The notes below the pieces were generated by a model, which saw only the letters and a list, made by a program, of their open reading frames with translations, made no database searches and was not told the origin of the DNA. A stretch of DNA of 64,000 nt from NCBI GenBank assembly GCA_903902325.1, contig CAIUUO010000123.1, positions 1-64,000 on the forward strand, in the 5' to 3' direction. Origin of the DNA: an uncultured Bacteroidia bacterium. Its GTDB lineage: Bacteria; Bacteroidota; Bacteroidia; Bacteroidales; Prolixibacteraceae. The translations under genes and the position numbers were made by a program. Shown here in pieces: positions 9,791 through 17,831 of the stretch. Each line of letters starts with the position of its first letter. The first letter of the stretch is position 1.

Positions 9791-10893
9791 CCAAACACAT
9801 AAATCCTGCCATCACCGGCTCCGACGACGATTTTGCCGGAACAAACGGCGGGGTTACCTGCGATCGGACTTCCCAGTTCATATTTCCAGAGTTCTTTCCC
9901 GGTTTTGAGATCGTGGATATAGAGAATTCCGTCCATGGTACCTGTAATGACCTTATTTCCTGCTATTACGGAAGATGACTCGATTCTGTTACTGGTTTTA
10001 ACCTTCCAGATCACTTTTCCTGAATTTTTGTCAAGACAATAGAGGAATCGATCCTGATTTCCAACCACGATGAAATCTCCGCTTAACGCCGGGGATGCGA
10101 GGAAAGGCAGGTTCATTCCCGGTTCCTTAAAATTCCAGACAATCTTTCCCACCTTCAGGTCCAGACAGAAAAATCGACCCTCGTAATCTCCCACAAAAGC
10201 AAGGTTTCCTTCAATCAGCGGAGAGGATGCGATGTACGTTTCGAGCTTGATTTTTTTGAATACTTTGCCGGTTTCTATGTTTACCAGGTGAATAAAACCG
10301 TCGCAACCGCCAAAAACGGCATATTTTTCATAAATAGCCGGTGCACCGTTGATGTAATTATCAGATTCATAGTGCCATAAACTATCCCCTTTGAAAAATC
10401 CTACTGCGTGTAGGTTGTAATCATAGCTGCCCACTAGCAATCTGATTTTCGAACCAACCTTGTACCAGTTGGCAGAACCCATGATCTGGTTATCCGTCTT
10501 GTATTTCCATATTTGCTTTCCGCTTTTCTCGTCCAGCCTGAAAAACCATCCGTCAAGCGTACCAAAAACCACTGAATTCTCAATCAGTAAAGCAGGTGCC
10601 TCAATCGAATTTCCGGATGCAAATTTCCATTTCATTTTTCCGTCAAAGCCAATTGCATACATATTCCCATCTGTTGATCCGCAGTAAATAGTTTGACCGG
10701 AAACTACGGGAGATGCCTTGATGTCATCCCCGGTAGGAAACGAAAACAACAAATGAGGAGACTCGGGTACGACTTGTGATGTAAAACCTGTTAATTGCTG
10801 GTTTCCTCTGAAAATAGACCAACTTTGCTGGCCATTAACGGCAGTGATTCCAATCAGGAAAACGAGGGACAGGAAAATGAGTCTATTCATCAT
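9778..10893 (-). CDS. PQQ-like beta-propeller protein (propeller E)
   Basis: Exported eight-bladed propeller of the PQQ_2/BamB type. I chose the ATG at 10893 (MMNRLIFLSLVFLIGITAVNG), a clear signal peptide, giving 371 residues. The mature part opens with WSIFRGNQQLTG and has recurring blade ends such as EKSGKQIWKY, NSGKVIWKV and KTGKELWKYEL. Such W-motif blades occur in quinoprotein dehydrogenases and in structural proteins like BamB; I see no reason to assign bound PQQ. It lies 592 bases downstream of the flavoprotein gene, beyond a small convergent ORF, so it probably has its own promoter. It shares the N-terminal FRG motif with the four propellers upstream and seems part of the same locus. 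Confidence 0.88.
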   Translation of the reverse strand: MMNRLIFLSLVFLIGITAVNGQQSWSIFRGNQQLTGFTSQVVPESPHLLFSFPTGDDIKASPVVSGQTIYCGSTDGNMYAIGFDGKMKWKFASGNSIEAPALLIENSVVFGTLDGWFFRLDEKSGKQIWKYKTDNQIMGSANWYKVGSKIRLLVGSYDYNLHAVGFFKGDSLWHYESDNYINGAPAIYEKYAVFGGCDGFIHLVNIETGKVFKKIKLETYIASSPLIEGNLAFVGDYEGRFFCLDLKVGKIVWNFKEPGMNLPFLASPALSGDFIVVGNQDRFLYCLDKNSGKVIWKVKTSNRIESSSVIAGNKVITGTMDGILYIHDLKTGKELWKYELGSPIAGNPAVCSGKIVVGAGDGRIYVFGEKK

Positions 10894-11316
10894 GAAATCA
10901 GTCAATTGACAGTTGATAATTGACAATTGACAATGTAAAATGGATCCGAAGGAAGGTGAAATGCCGGGGAAAAGGCGAAACTCAAATTTATTCACACAAC
11001 AATATATTATGAATGTTATTTACAGCAGATAAAATTACCAAACTATTCGGGTTAAACTAAAGGCTTGCATTGAAAGAAATTTCATGCATTTAAATGATTT
11101 GCCATGTTTTTTTCTAATATTTGGAATAGTTATAAACAATTGCCTGTTAATATATGACTTTATGCAGGAATTCAGATAATTATGAGTATCTTGCAACAAT
11201 TCTGCCATTCAGGGACGGTACTTCACTTCAATGTAAAAAGCGACTCTGACTTAAGCCACATTCGCTTAAAACTTTCAGGCAGTGATCGGATATTTCAAAT
11301 TTAAATACCAGTTATT
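10894..11316. other. Intergenic region between propeller E and the small convergent ORF
   Basis: AT-rich sequence of about 420 bases. Apart from the TTGACAA repeat at its left end I see no gene, RNA or clear promoter motif. It should hold promoters for two divergent genes: propeller E on the minus strand and the small ORF on the plus strand. Confidence 0.4.
10902..10934. repeat. Short repeat just upstream of propeller E
   Basis: Three imperfect copies of TTGACAA/AATTGAC (7 bp) lie 8 bases before the start codon. The same word recurs at 62813-62832 between two unrelated genes. Confidence 0.6.
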
Positions 11317-11490
11317 ATGGCCTCAAATCACAACTACGATAAGAAACCTACCACATTTGTTTCTCCGGATCTTTCTAAATTACAAGCCGTTGTCATTGAC
11401 GTAAAGACCATTCTTTACATTGCACTTGATGCTGATCCGGTTTTGGCCAAAAGCAGTTATTTGTCCAGGGTAGGTATGAAGAAATTATAG
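11317..11490 (+). CDS. Small hypothetical protein, 57 aa
   Basis: An ATG at 11317 opens a 57-residue frame that starts MASNHNYDKKPTTFVSPDLS, contains LDADPVLAKSS and ends SRVGMKKL. It has a balanced composition, no signal peptide and no membrane segment. The middle (KLQAVVIDVKTILYIALDAD) could form a helix or strand. It is the only plus-strand frame in this part and converges on the flavoprotein gene, overlapping its stop codon by six bases. I do not recognise a family. The protein-like composition and exact convergent end suggest a real gene, but evidence is limited. Confidence 0.5.
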   Translation: MASNHNYDKKPTTFVSPDLSKLQAVVIDVKTILYIALDADPVLAKSSYLSRVGMKKL

Positions 11491-13053
11491 ATTTAATTGC
11501 TGTTCTTCGTTAAACATGGCAAGAGCCCCTGTCGGACAAGCCTTTGCCACATCCAATGACGTGTTTTTTAGACCTTGCTCAATTTTTTCATTGAAAGGGA
11601 CTCCTATTTTTACTTCAAAACCACGCCCGATAAAGGTCAATCCAAACTCCTCCCGGTGATTGCTTGTAAGTTGGACGCATATGCCGCATTTGATGCATTT
11701 GGACGGTTCGTAGACAATGCCTTCGCGATGAATAAGTTTCTCTACAGTTTTCCGCTCTTCGCCTTTAAATCTTTTTTGATCAGCAAGGTAATGGTTTGAA
11801 TATTCCCGCAACAGGCAGGATTCCGGCTTGCGGCAGTCGCAATGCATGCAGCGCCTGGCCTCCATCATGGCAGAATCAATTGTGAAACCTTCCTTTCCGG
11901 CACTTTGTCGGGGAAAAGTCTCAGAATCCTTGAGGTAATGGATAAATTCCTCCGTCATCAACTTTCCAAATTTTGAATTGAATCTTGCCGGATAACCCTT
12001 CATCTCCCCTGAATTCAAATATCGGTCAATCACAGCAGCTACTTCTTTGCCCTGGCCAACCGACCGAACAGCCATTTTTGATGTCCGCAGGGCATTACCT
12101 ACTGCAAATACATGACGTATGGAGGTTTGGTAACTGAATTTGTCCGCTACGATCCCCACATTATTGGTTGCTAGTCCATACGGAATTCCATCGGTTGAAG
12201 GCGTACCAGTTGCAACGACAATTGCATCGAATTCCTTTAAAAAATTAGCAAACCGCTCCTTGTCAATGGTTTCATTGACATGAATTTGAACTCCCAATGA
12301 TAAAATTTCATCAATTTCCAATTTGATGGTATCATCTGGCAGGATTTCTTTGTCAATTTGCAAAAGGGTACCTCCCGGTCTGTCAGCCTGCTCGAACAGG
12401 ATGGCCTGATGGCCTTTTATTTGCAGGTAATACGCGGCCGCCAGACCGGCTGGACCGGATCCAATGATGGCGACAGTTTTCCCGGAAGGATCTGAAATCT
12501 TTGGACGATATGGCTGAACACTATTTAAATCTTCATCACCGACAAACCTTTTCAGTGTGCAAATAGATACTGCATCGTCCACCTGTTTGCGCCTGCAGGC
12601 CGCTTCGCAAGGTGCCGGACATATCAACCCCAGAATGGAAGGAAGTGCGATATCCCGCTTGACAACCTCCAGCGATTTTGCAAAATCTCCTTTTGCAATC
12701 AACCTGTTCATCAACGGGATATTCATGTGTGCCGGACACACAGACTGACAAGGAGCCTCGCAGTCACCCACATGTTCACTGAGTAATAACTCCAGTGCTG
12801 TTTTTCTGGATTCCGTTACTTCTTCGTCGTTTGTTACAATGATCTGACCTTCGGATACCGGAGTTGAACAAGAGGCAAATAGCTGCCCGTTTTTTGTGTT
12901 CTTGACCAGACAAACCATGCAGGAAGCGATGTGGCCTGTCTCTTCCATGTAGCACATCACAGGAATGTCAATCCCGGCAGATTTGGCTGCCTGCCAGACG
13001 GAAGTGCCTTCCTGGGCTTCGATTTGCCGATTGTCTATTGTAAGGTTTATCAT
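11485..13053 (-). CDS. Fe-S flavoprotein: [2Fe-2S]-DPYD/GltD-like FAD-[4Fe-4S] oxidoreductase subunit
   Basis: Cytoplasmic redox protein of 522 residues (ATG at 13053, MINLTIDNRQ). Order: a NuoG/HydA-like [2Fe-2S] domain with Cys near 33, 44 and 47 and a fourth near 63; a Cys-rich segment H-x3-C-x3-C-x3-C near 96 that merges into the [4Fe-4S] helical domain of glutamate synthase and dihydropyrimidine dehydrogenase (CPAPCEAACRR near 147); an FAD-binding GSGPAGLAA near 200; and a C-terminal ferredoxin-like part with CIKCGIC near 454 and CPTGA near 505. Only about 118 residues separate GSGPAG from the second FAD motif (FAVGNA), too few for the usual inserted NAD(P)H-binding domain. Electrons would therefore come from the NuoEF-type partner encoded upstream. 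Known relatives work in electron bifurcation, but the reaction here is unknown. Confidence 0.85.
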   Translation of the reverse strand: MINLTIDNRQIEAQEGTSVWQAAKSAGIDIPVMCYMEETGHIASCMVCLVKNTKNGQLFASCSTPVSEGQIIVTNDEEVTESRKTALELLLSEHVGDCEAPCQSVCPAHMNIPLMNRLIAKGDFAKSLEVVKRDIALPSILGLICPAPCEAACRRKQVDDAVSICTLKRFVGDEDLNSVQPYRPKISDPSGKTVAIIGSGPAGLAAAYYLQIKGHQAILFEQADRPGGTLLQIDKEILPDDTIKLEIDEILSLGVQIHVNETIDKERFANFLKEFDAIVVATGTPSTDGIPYGLATNNVGIVADKFSYQTSIRHVFAVGNALRTSKMAVRSVGQGKEVAAVIDRYLNSGEMKGYPARFNSKFGKLMTEEFIHYLKDSETFPRQSAGKEGFTIDSAMMEARRCMHCDCRKPESCLLREYSNHYLADQKRFKGEERKTVEKLIHREGIVYEPSKCIKCGICVQLTSNHREEFGLTFIGRGFEVKIGVPFNEKIEQGLKNTSLDVAKACPTGALAMFNEEQQLNL

Positions 13054-13089
13054 ATTATTTATTAGACTAGTCTGTCGAAATAGTAGAAA

Positions 13090-13197
13090 TTTTACCACAA
13101 AGGACCCGAAGGTTAAAAATTAAGTTCACAAAGCGAATATAATCAATGATATAGCTTTGTGTACTTTGTGTTGCCTTAGTGCCCTTTGTGGTTAAAT
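13090..13197. repeat. Palindromic repeat element between redox genes
   Basis: About 108 bases in the 173-base gap between the flavoprotein and NuoEF genes. The outer arms carry ACCACAAAGG (about 13094-13103) and CCTTTGTGGT (about 13183-13192), with near-matching flanks. Inner copies are TTCACAAAGC (about 13125) and GCTTTGTGTAC (about 13154), plus ACTTTGTG. It can fold as a long nested hairpin and looks like a small interspersed repeat or degenerate MITE. It could also lower expression of the downstream gene. Confidence 0.6.
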
Positions 13198-13226
13198 ATG
13201 ACTTTTTATTCATCCTCCTGGATTGA

Positions 13227-15584
13227 TTAATGAATTTCTACGGCATCCACCGGGCAAACTGTCCTGCAGGCATCACATTTGATGCACAGATCATGGATGA
13301 CTTCATGTTTATGATGCGGTTTGAACAAAATCGCCTCTGTCGGACATTTCTGCGCACACAAGGTGCAACCAATGCATAAATCATTGATTTCATAGCGGAT
13401 CAATCCGGTGCATTTCCCGGAAGGACATTTCCCGTCGATATGGGCCAGGTATTCTTCCCTGAAATATCTGAGGGTAGAAAGTATCGGGTTTGGGGCCGAT
13501 TTTCCCAGACCACACAAACTTCCCTTTTTCGTCCAGCCAGCCAGATATTCGAGTTCATCCAAATCTTTCAAAGTGCCTTTACCTACCGTGAATTTGGTGA
13601 GGATGTCCAGCATTTTCTTAGTCCCAACGCGGCAGAAGGTGCACTTGCCGCAGGATTCATGCTGTGTGAAGGAGAGAAAATAGTGGGCAATGTCGACCAT
13701 GCAGTCATCCTCATCCATGACCACCAGGCCGCCTGATCCCATCATGGCGCCGACTTTGAGCAGGGATTCGTAGTCGATGGGTGTATCGTACAATTGCATG
13801 GGTACGCATCCCCCCGAAGGCCCACCGATCTGAACTGCCTTGAATTTCTTCCCATTTTGAACGCCTCCCCCGATATCCTCCACGATCTGGCGTACCGTAA
13901 TGCCCATGGGGACTTCAATGAGTCCGCCCCTGTTGATCTTTCCTGCAAGGGCGAAAACCTTGGAACCTTTGCTTGTCGCGCTGCCAATGGAGGAAAATTT
14001 TTCGGATCCTTCCAGGATGATGTAGGATACCTGTGCAAAAGTTTCTGTATTGTTGATAAGCGTAGGCATTCCCCACAATCCCTTTTCGGCAGGGTAGGGG
14101 GGACGTATCCGCGGAAAACCGCGCTCCCCTTCGATGGAAGCGATCAGGGCCGACTCCTCACCACAGACAAAGGCTCCGGCACCTTCATAAATATCTATTT
14201 CGAATGAGAATCCGGAACCCAAAATGTCTTCACCAATAAGGTTGTTTTCCCTGCAATAAATCAGCGCCTGGCGAATTCGTTTGACTGCAAGCGGATATTC
14301 GGCACGGATATAAAAATATCCATGTGTGGCATTTACTGCCTTTGCGGCAATCAGCATTCCTTCAATGACCCTGTAGGGATAGGATTCAAGCAGCATCCGG
14401 TCCATGAAAGCCCCCGGATCTCCCTCGTCTCCGTTGCAGATCAGGTATTTTACTTCCGTTTTTTGTTCCGCTGCAATTTTCCATTTGATCCCAGTAGGAA
14501 AACCTGCGCCTCCGCGACCACGCAAGCCGCTCTCCTTGATATGCTGAATAATTTGCTCTCCCGACAGGTCCGCCAGTGCAATTTTCAATGCTTCAAACCC
14601 TTGATGAGCCTTGTATTCATTCAAATCAAGTGGGTTAATGATGCCACGGTACCTGGTAGCGATCGGGATTTGCTGGTCCAGGAAATCTGTGACCTGTTTT
14701 TCACGCGCATCGATGGAGTATTGTTTGACACCTTCCCAGACGGAACTGGTTTGGACATTTTCAAAAAAGCGGTAAATGTTGTTCTTCAGTTTGTTGAAAT
14801 AGCCCGGAGGTTTGAAGTGAGTCGCAATAATTCCCTGAATATCTTCGGGTTTTACTTTGGCATACAGAATTGGTGATTGATTATGCGGAATCACCTCGAC
14901 GAGAGGAACCTGGTGGCACATTCCGACACAACCTACATTTTTCAGGCTCACCCTGATGCCGCTATTTTCCACTGTCTCTTCCACGGCCTTTTTTACCTCC
15001 TCGCTTCCGGATGCCACACAGCATGAACCCAGCCCAATCCTGATTTCCCCTTGTATATGATCGCCTTTCATGCTGCGGAATATACCCTTTTCCGATTTTG
15101 ATGACCCTGCATGCATTTCGAAGTCCTCCAGCATGTTTTCTATTTTATCGGAGGATACATGCCCATAGGTGATTTCGTCGATCTGAACGACAGGAGCCAG
15201 GGTGCAGCAACCTAAACATGCTACCCTTTCTATTGTATATTTTCTTGAAGCATCCGTTTCTTCCTCTGCTGTGAGTTTGAAGTGACGGCGGATCGCATCA
15301 TGGACATGGTCTGCGCCCTTGACGTGGCAGGCTGTTCCGACACAAACCTTGATGATGTGTTCTCCTACCGGATGCATCCTGAACTGCGAATAGAATGAGG
15401 CCACACCGATGATCTGATCATTGGTGATATCCGTTTTGCGGCAAACGTACCGGAGCGCATCTTCAGGCAGGTAATTGAATTTCTGCTGAATGGCCTGCAG
15501 GATTGGAATGACGGATCCTTTTGAACGTCCTTTCTGTTCAATGATCCTGTCAACCTCCTGGTATATGGCTATTTGTTCGTTCAC
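13227..15584 (-). CDS. NuoE-NuoF-ferredoxin fusion, NAD(P)H-oxidising subunit (HydC-HydB-like)
   Basis: Cytoplasmic 785-residue protein that should accept hydride from NAD(P)H on FMN and pass electrons along Fe-S clusters. Residues 1-155 are NuoE/HydC-like, with [2Fe-2S] ligands in CVGTACHVKG (near 86) and CLGCC (near 126). Residues about 178-260 form a second thioredoxin-like [2Fe-2S] domain (GSCC near 187 and CVGMC near 224). Then follows NuoF: FMN loop GRGGAGFPTG near 358, NADH site GDEGDPGAFMDR near 388, SLBB region, [4Fe-4S] motif SCGKCTFCRVGT near 650, and two C-terminal [4Fe-4S] sites (CIGCTLCAQKCP, CIKCDACRTVCP). This is the order of HydB of electron-bifurcating hydrogenases with HydC fused in front. 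No hydrogenase subunit is in the window; the flavoprotein encoded next is the likely partner. Confidence 0.92.
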   Translation of the reverse strand: MNEQIAIYQEVDRIIEQKGRSKGSVIPILQAIQQKFNYLPEDALRYVCRKTDITNDQIIGVASFYSQFRMHPVGEHIIKVCVGTACHVKGADHVHDAIRRHFKLTAEEETDASRKYTIERVACLGCCTLAPVVQIDEITYGHVSSDKIENMLEDFEMHAGSSKSEKGIFRSMKGDHIQGEIRIGLGSCCVASGSEEVKKAVEETVENSGIRVSLKNVGCVGMCHQVPLVEVIPHNQSPILYAKVKPEDIQGIIATHFKPPGYFNKLKNNIYRFFENVQTSSVWEGVKQYSIDAREKQVTDFLDQQIPIATRYRGIINPLDLNEYKAHQGFEALKIALADLSGEQIIQHIKESGLRGRGGAGFPTGIKWKIAAEQKTEVKYLICNGDEGDPGAFMDRMLLESYPYRVIEGMLIAAKAVNATHGYFYIRAEYPLAVKRIRQALIYCRENNLIGEDILGSGFSFEIDIYEGAGAFVCGEESALIASIEGERGFPRIRPPYPAEKGLWGMPTLINNTETFAQVSYIILEGSEKFSSIGSATSKGSKVFALAGKINRGGLIEVPMGITVRQIVEDIGGGVQNGKKFKAVQIGGPSGGCVPMQLYDTPIDYESLLKVGAMMGSGGLVVMDEDDCMVDIAHYFLSFTQHESCGKCTFCRVGTKKMLDILTKFTVGKGTLKDLDELEYLAGWTKKGSLCGLGKSAPNPILSTLRYFREEYLAHIDGKCPSGKCTGLIRYEINDLCIGCTLCAQKCPTEAILFKPHHKHEVIHDLCIKCDACRTVCPVDAVEIH

Positions 15585-15599
15585 ATTTTCTATTTCAAA

Positions 15600-17453
15600 T
15601 TATTTGGATCCAAAGCAGAACAACTGATTCATCCCCCGAATGTAAACCTTCCCATCCGTGAAAACGGGAGAACAGACTGCTTTTTCACCCAATTCCGGAG
15701 TACCCAACAATTGGTAATCCTTGGTAGCTTTAACGATGTGGGTTTTCCCCGACATATCCGTGATGTATACTTTCCCGTCGGCATAGACTGCTGAGGCATA
15801 AAATGGATCACCGTATTCCTGACTCCAGTTTTTCTTGCCCGTCTTGGCGTCGAAGCAGGCAAAAACGCCATAGGAGGTGGCAATGTACAACAATCCCTTT
15901 ACCGCCATCGGGCTGGATACCTCAGGAAGAAATTCGTCGGATTCCCAGGCTATAGCCGGAGTGGCACCGAGTTGGATGCCAACCAGTTTGGCATATTCGT
16001 TGGCGGCAAAAACCATTCCGTCGGCATATCCAACCGAAGGGCCGACCTCTCCTGAAAGGCAATCGACAGACCAAAGTTCCTTGCCGGTTTCCGGATTGTA
16101 ACTACTCACATTGGGATTGGTGGAAAGAATGACTTCCATGCGGCTTCCGGTATTGATGAGGGCCGGGGAGGACCAGGAAATTTTTGATTTTCTGAGTGTT
16201 TCCCAGGCGGTCTCACCCGTCTTGGTAGAGAGCGCGATCAGTTTTCCTGCTTTGTTGGTATCATACTGGACGAGCAATTTATCCTTGTAAATAATCAGCG
16301 AAGAGGAATGTCCGTAATGATTGTCTGGCATTCCCAGGTTTCGCGCCCATAACCTTTTGCCTGTGAGGTCGAATGCGATTACATCACCTGTGGCGAATAT
16401 GGCGAAAACGGCCCGGCCGTCTGTGGCCATGGTTGGCGCTGCCAGTCCGGTATCTGTTGATACTTTTGGAATGCCGGCAGTCGAACCTTCAATCTTATCG
16501 GCTGCGGCTTCCCATAATAGTTTGCCGTTGTTTTTGTCGTAACAATACACCATGCGTGCCTGGGCATCCGCACCTGTCACAAAGAGTTGGTTTCCCCAGA
16601 TAATCGGAGAGCTGAAACCTGGTTTGGGAATTTTTACCTTCCAGACAAGATTCTTTCCCGTATTACCGTTCCATTCCGTCAGGGTGTTCTTCTGGTAAGC
16701 AATTCCAATGCCTTCGGCCCCGCGAAAAAACGGATAATTGGTTTTTAATTCAGCCAGTGTTGGGAATGCCAAAACAGCAGCGATTACAGGTTGTTTTGGA
16801 GGTTCAGCTGCTACCTTTGCTTTTGTTGAGTCAACAGTTTTAGATTTCTGATTCTCTATTCGGGAGAAGGTTTTTGCAGCTATTTCCGATGAAGTAGTCG
16901 AGGGATTCTGAATTGGTTCTATGGCAGTAATTACTGCCTTTTCTTCTTTTGCAACTGGACTTTCCTCTGTCTTGTATTCGTTCAGCATGTTGGTTGATAA
17001 AAATCCGGAAACCAGGGCCAGGAGCAACAAGCCCGCACCTGAATAGATGATCCACTTTCTTGCCATCAGTTCATCCAGTCCTTTAACGTGTTCGATCTGA
17101 TCAATCTCACCAGGCTTTGTGGTAATGGAAGAAATGGTCCTGACAGAAAGTATGGCAATCAGGACACCCAGGATCAGGAGATAGCTTCCTGTTCGAATTT
17201 GCCAGTGGCTTGTAAAGTAGGCTTTTCTGGCCATCAGGTCGAATGCCCTGATTTCCCCCTTCAGGTTTTCATCTGCCGGATTCTGGCTCAGCCGTTTGAC
17301 AAGGGCAGGAATCGTTTTGTTGTTGATCGGGTCGTTCAGTTTTGTTTGAACGAAGTTGGCAATCAACAGTACAGACATCGCCACGGAGAAAATGGCGGCA
17401 AACCAGCCAATCCTGCCGGCGAGTTTGATTTTATCGTTGTCTGAGAAATTCAT
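15600..17453 (-). CDS. Membrane-anchored PQQ-like propeller protein (propeller D)
   Basis: 617 residues. Three membrane segments lie near 15-35, 88-106 and 132-152, with a 50-residue loop after the first. A flexible Thr/Ser/Lys/Ala-rich linker (about 155-225) follows, then a PQQ_2 propeller that opens FPFFRGAEGIGIAYQ and contains blade ends such as NNGKLLWEA, TGETAWE, TGKELWSV and TGKKNWSQEY. With three segments the propeller should lie in the periplasm if the N-terminus is cytoplasmic. The gene sits 15 bases upstream of the NuoEF fusion, so it is cotranscribed with a cytoplasmic dehydrogenase, which suggests a physical or functional link across the membrane. No haem or copper site is visible. 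Confidence 0.88.
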   Translation of the reverse strand: MNFSDNDKIKLAGRIGWFAAIFSVAMSVLLIANFVQTKLNDPINNKTIPALVKRLSQNPADENLKGEIRAFDLMARKAYFTSHWQIRTGSYLLILGVLIAILSVRTISSITTKPGEIDQIEHVKGLDELMARKWIIYSGAGLLLLALVSGFLSTNMLNEYKTEESPVAKEEKAVITAIEPIQNPSTTSSEIAAKTFSRIENQKSKTVDSTKAKVAAEPPKQPVIAAVLAFPTLAELKTNYPFFRGAEGIGIAYQKNTLTEWNGNTGKNLVWKVKIPKPGFSSPIIWGNQLFVTGADAQARMVYCYDKNNGKLLWEAAADKIEGSTAGIPKVSTDTGLAAPTMATDGRAVFAIFATGDVIAFDLTGKRLWARNLGMPDNHYGHSSSLIIYKDKLLVQYDTNKAGKLIALSTKTGETAWETLRKSKISWSSPALINTGSRMEVILSTNPNVSSYNPETGKELWSVDCLSGEVGPSVGYADGMVFAANEYAKLVGIQLGATPAIAWESDEFLPEVSSPMAVKGLLYIATSYGVFACFDAKTGKKNWSQEYGDPFYASAVYADGKVYITDMSGKTHIVKATKDYQLLGTPELGEKAVCSPVFTDGKVYIRGMNQLFCFGSK

Positions 17454-17828
17454 TCTATTCCAATTAATTTTTTTAAGCTATTGGCTGTTAGCGATTAGCT
17501 ATTGGTTAAAACTCAAATTTGATTCAATAAGATTGCAATTGCACGCTATCATAATTTGTTCCCATCCTTTCTGATGTCTAATCACCCTTTGGACACATTG
17601 GACTCTTAAGACATTTAAGACTGCAACTCCACATAGGGTAAATACTCAATTTATCGCTTTCCTCACAATTTATTTTAACACCCCTTCTGTTATGCCCAGA
17701 ATAAATTCTAATCATCACATCAACTCATCTTCCCCGTTCTCATCCTTTCGTCCTTCCGTCGTCCCAGTCCCAAAGTCTCCTAGTCCCCAAGTCTTTTTTG
17801 GTCGTCCAAGTCGTCCACTCGTCCCAAG
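17454..17828. other. Intergenic region with word repeats
   Basis: 375 bases between the NapH-like gene and propeller D. At 17751-17831, starting at the TGA stop of the NapH-like gene on the minus strand, words built from GACTTGG and GGACGA recur irregularly. Near the other end (17477-17506) a TAGCTATTGG/GTTAGC word recurs. The middle holds no gene that I can support. Confidence 0.5.
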
Positions 17829-17831
17829 TCA
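17751..17831 (-). repeat. Stop-anchored irregular word repeat after the NapH-like gene
   Basis: Reading the minus strand, the stop TGA runs straight into CTTGGGACGAG, and variants of GACTTGG, GGACGA and GGGAC follow for about 80 bases. Confidence 0.55.

Noticed and set aside
13794-14207. Long antisense frames inside the NuoEF, NRPS and mutS2 genes
   Set aside because: They lie opposite strongly conserved coding sequence, lack recognisable domains and fit the expected shadow pattern of the true frame.
11485-15584. Part of respiratory complex I
   Set aside because: NuoE and NuoF are fused to ferredoxin domains, the next protein is a GltD/DPYD-like flavoprotein and not NuoG, and no membrane nuo genes follow.
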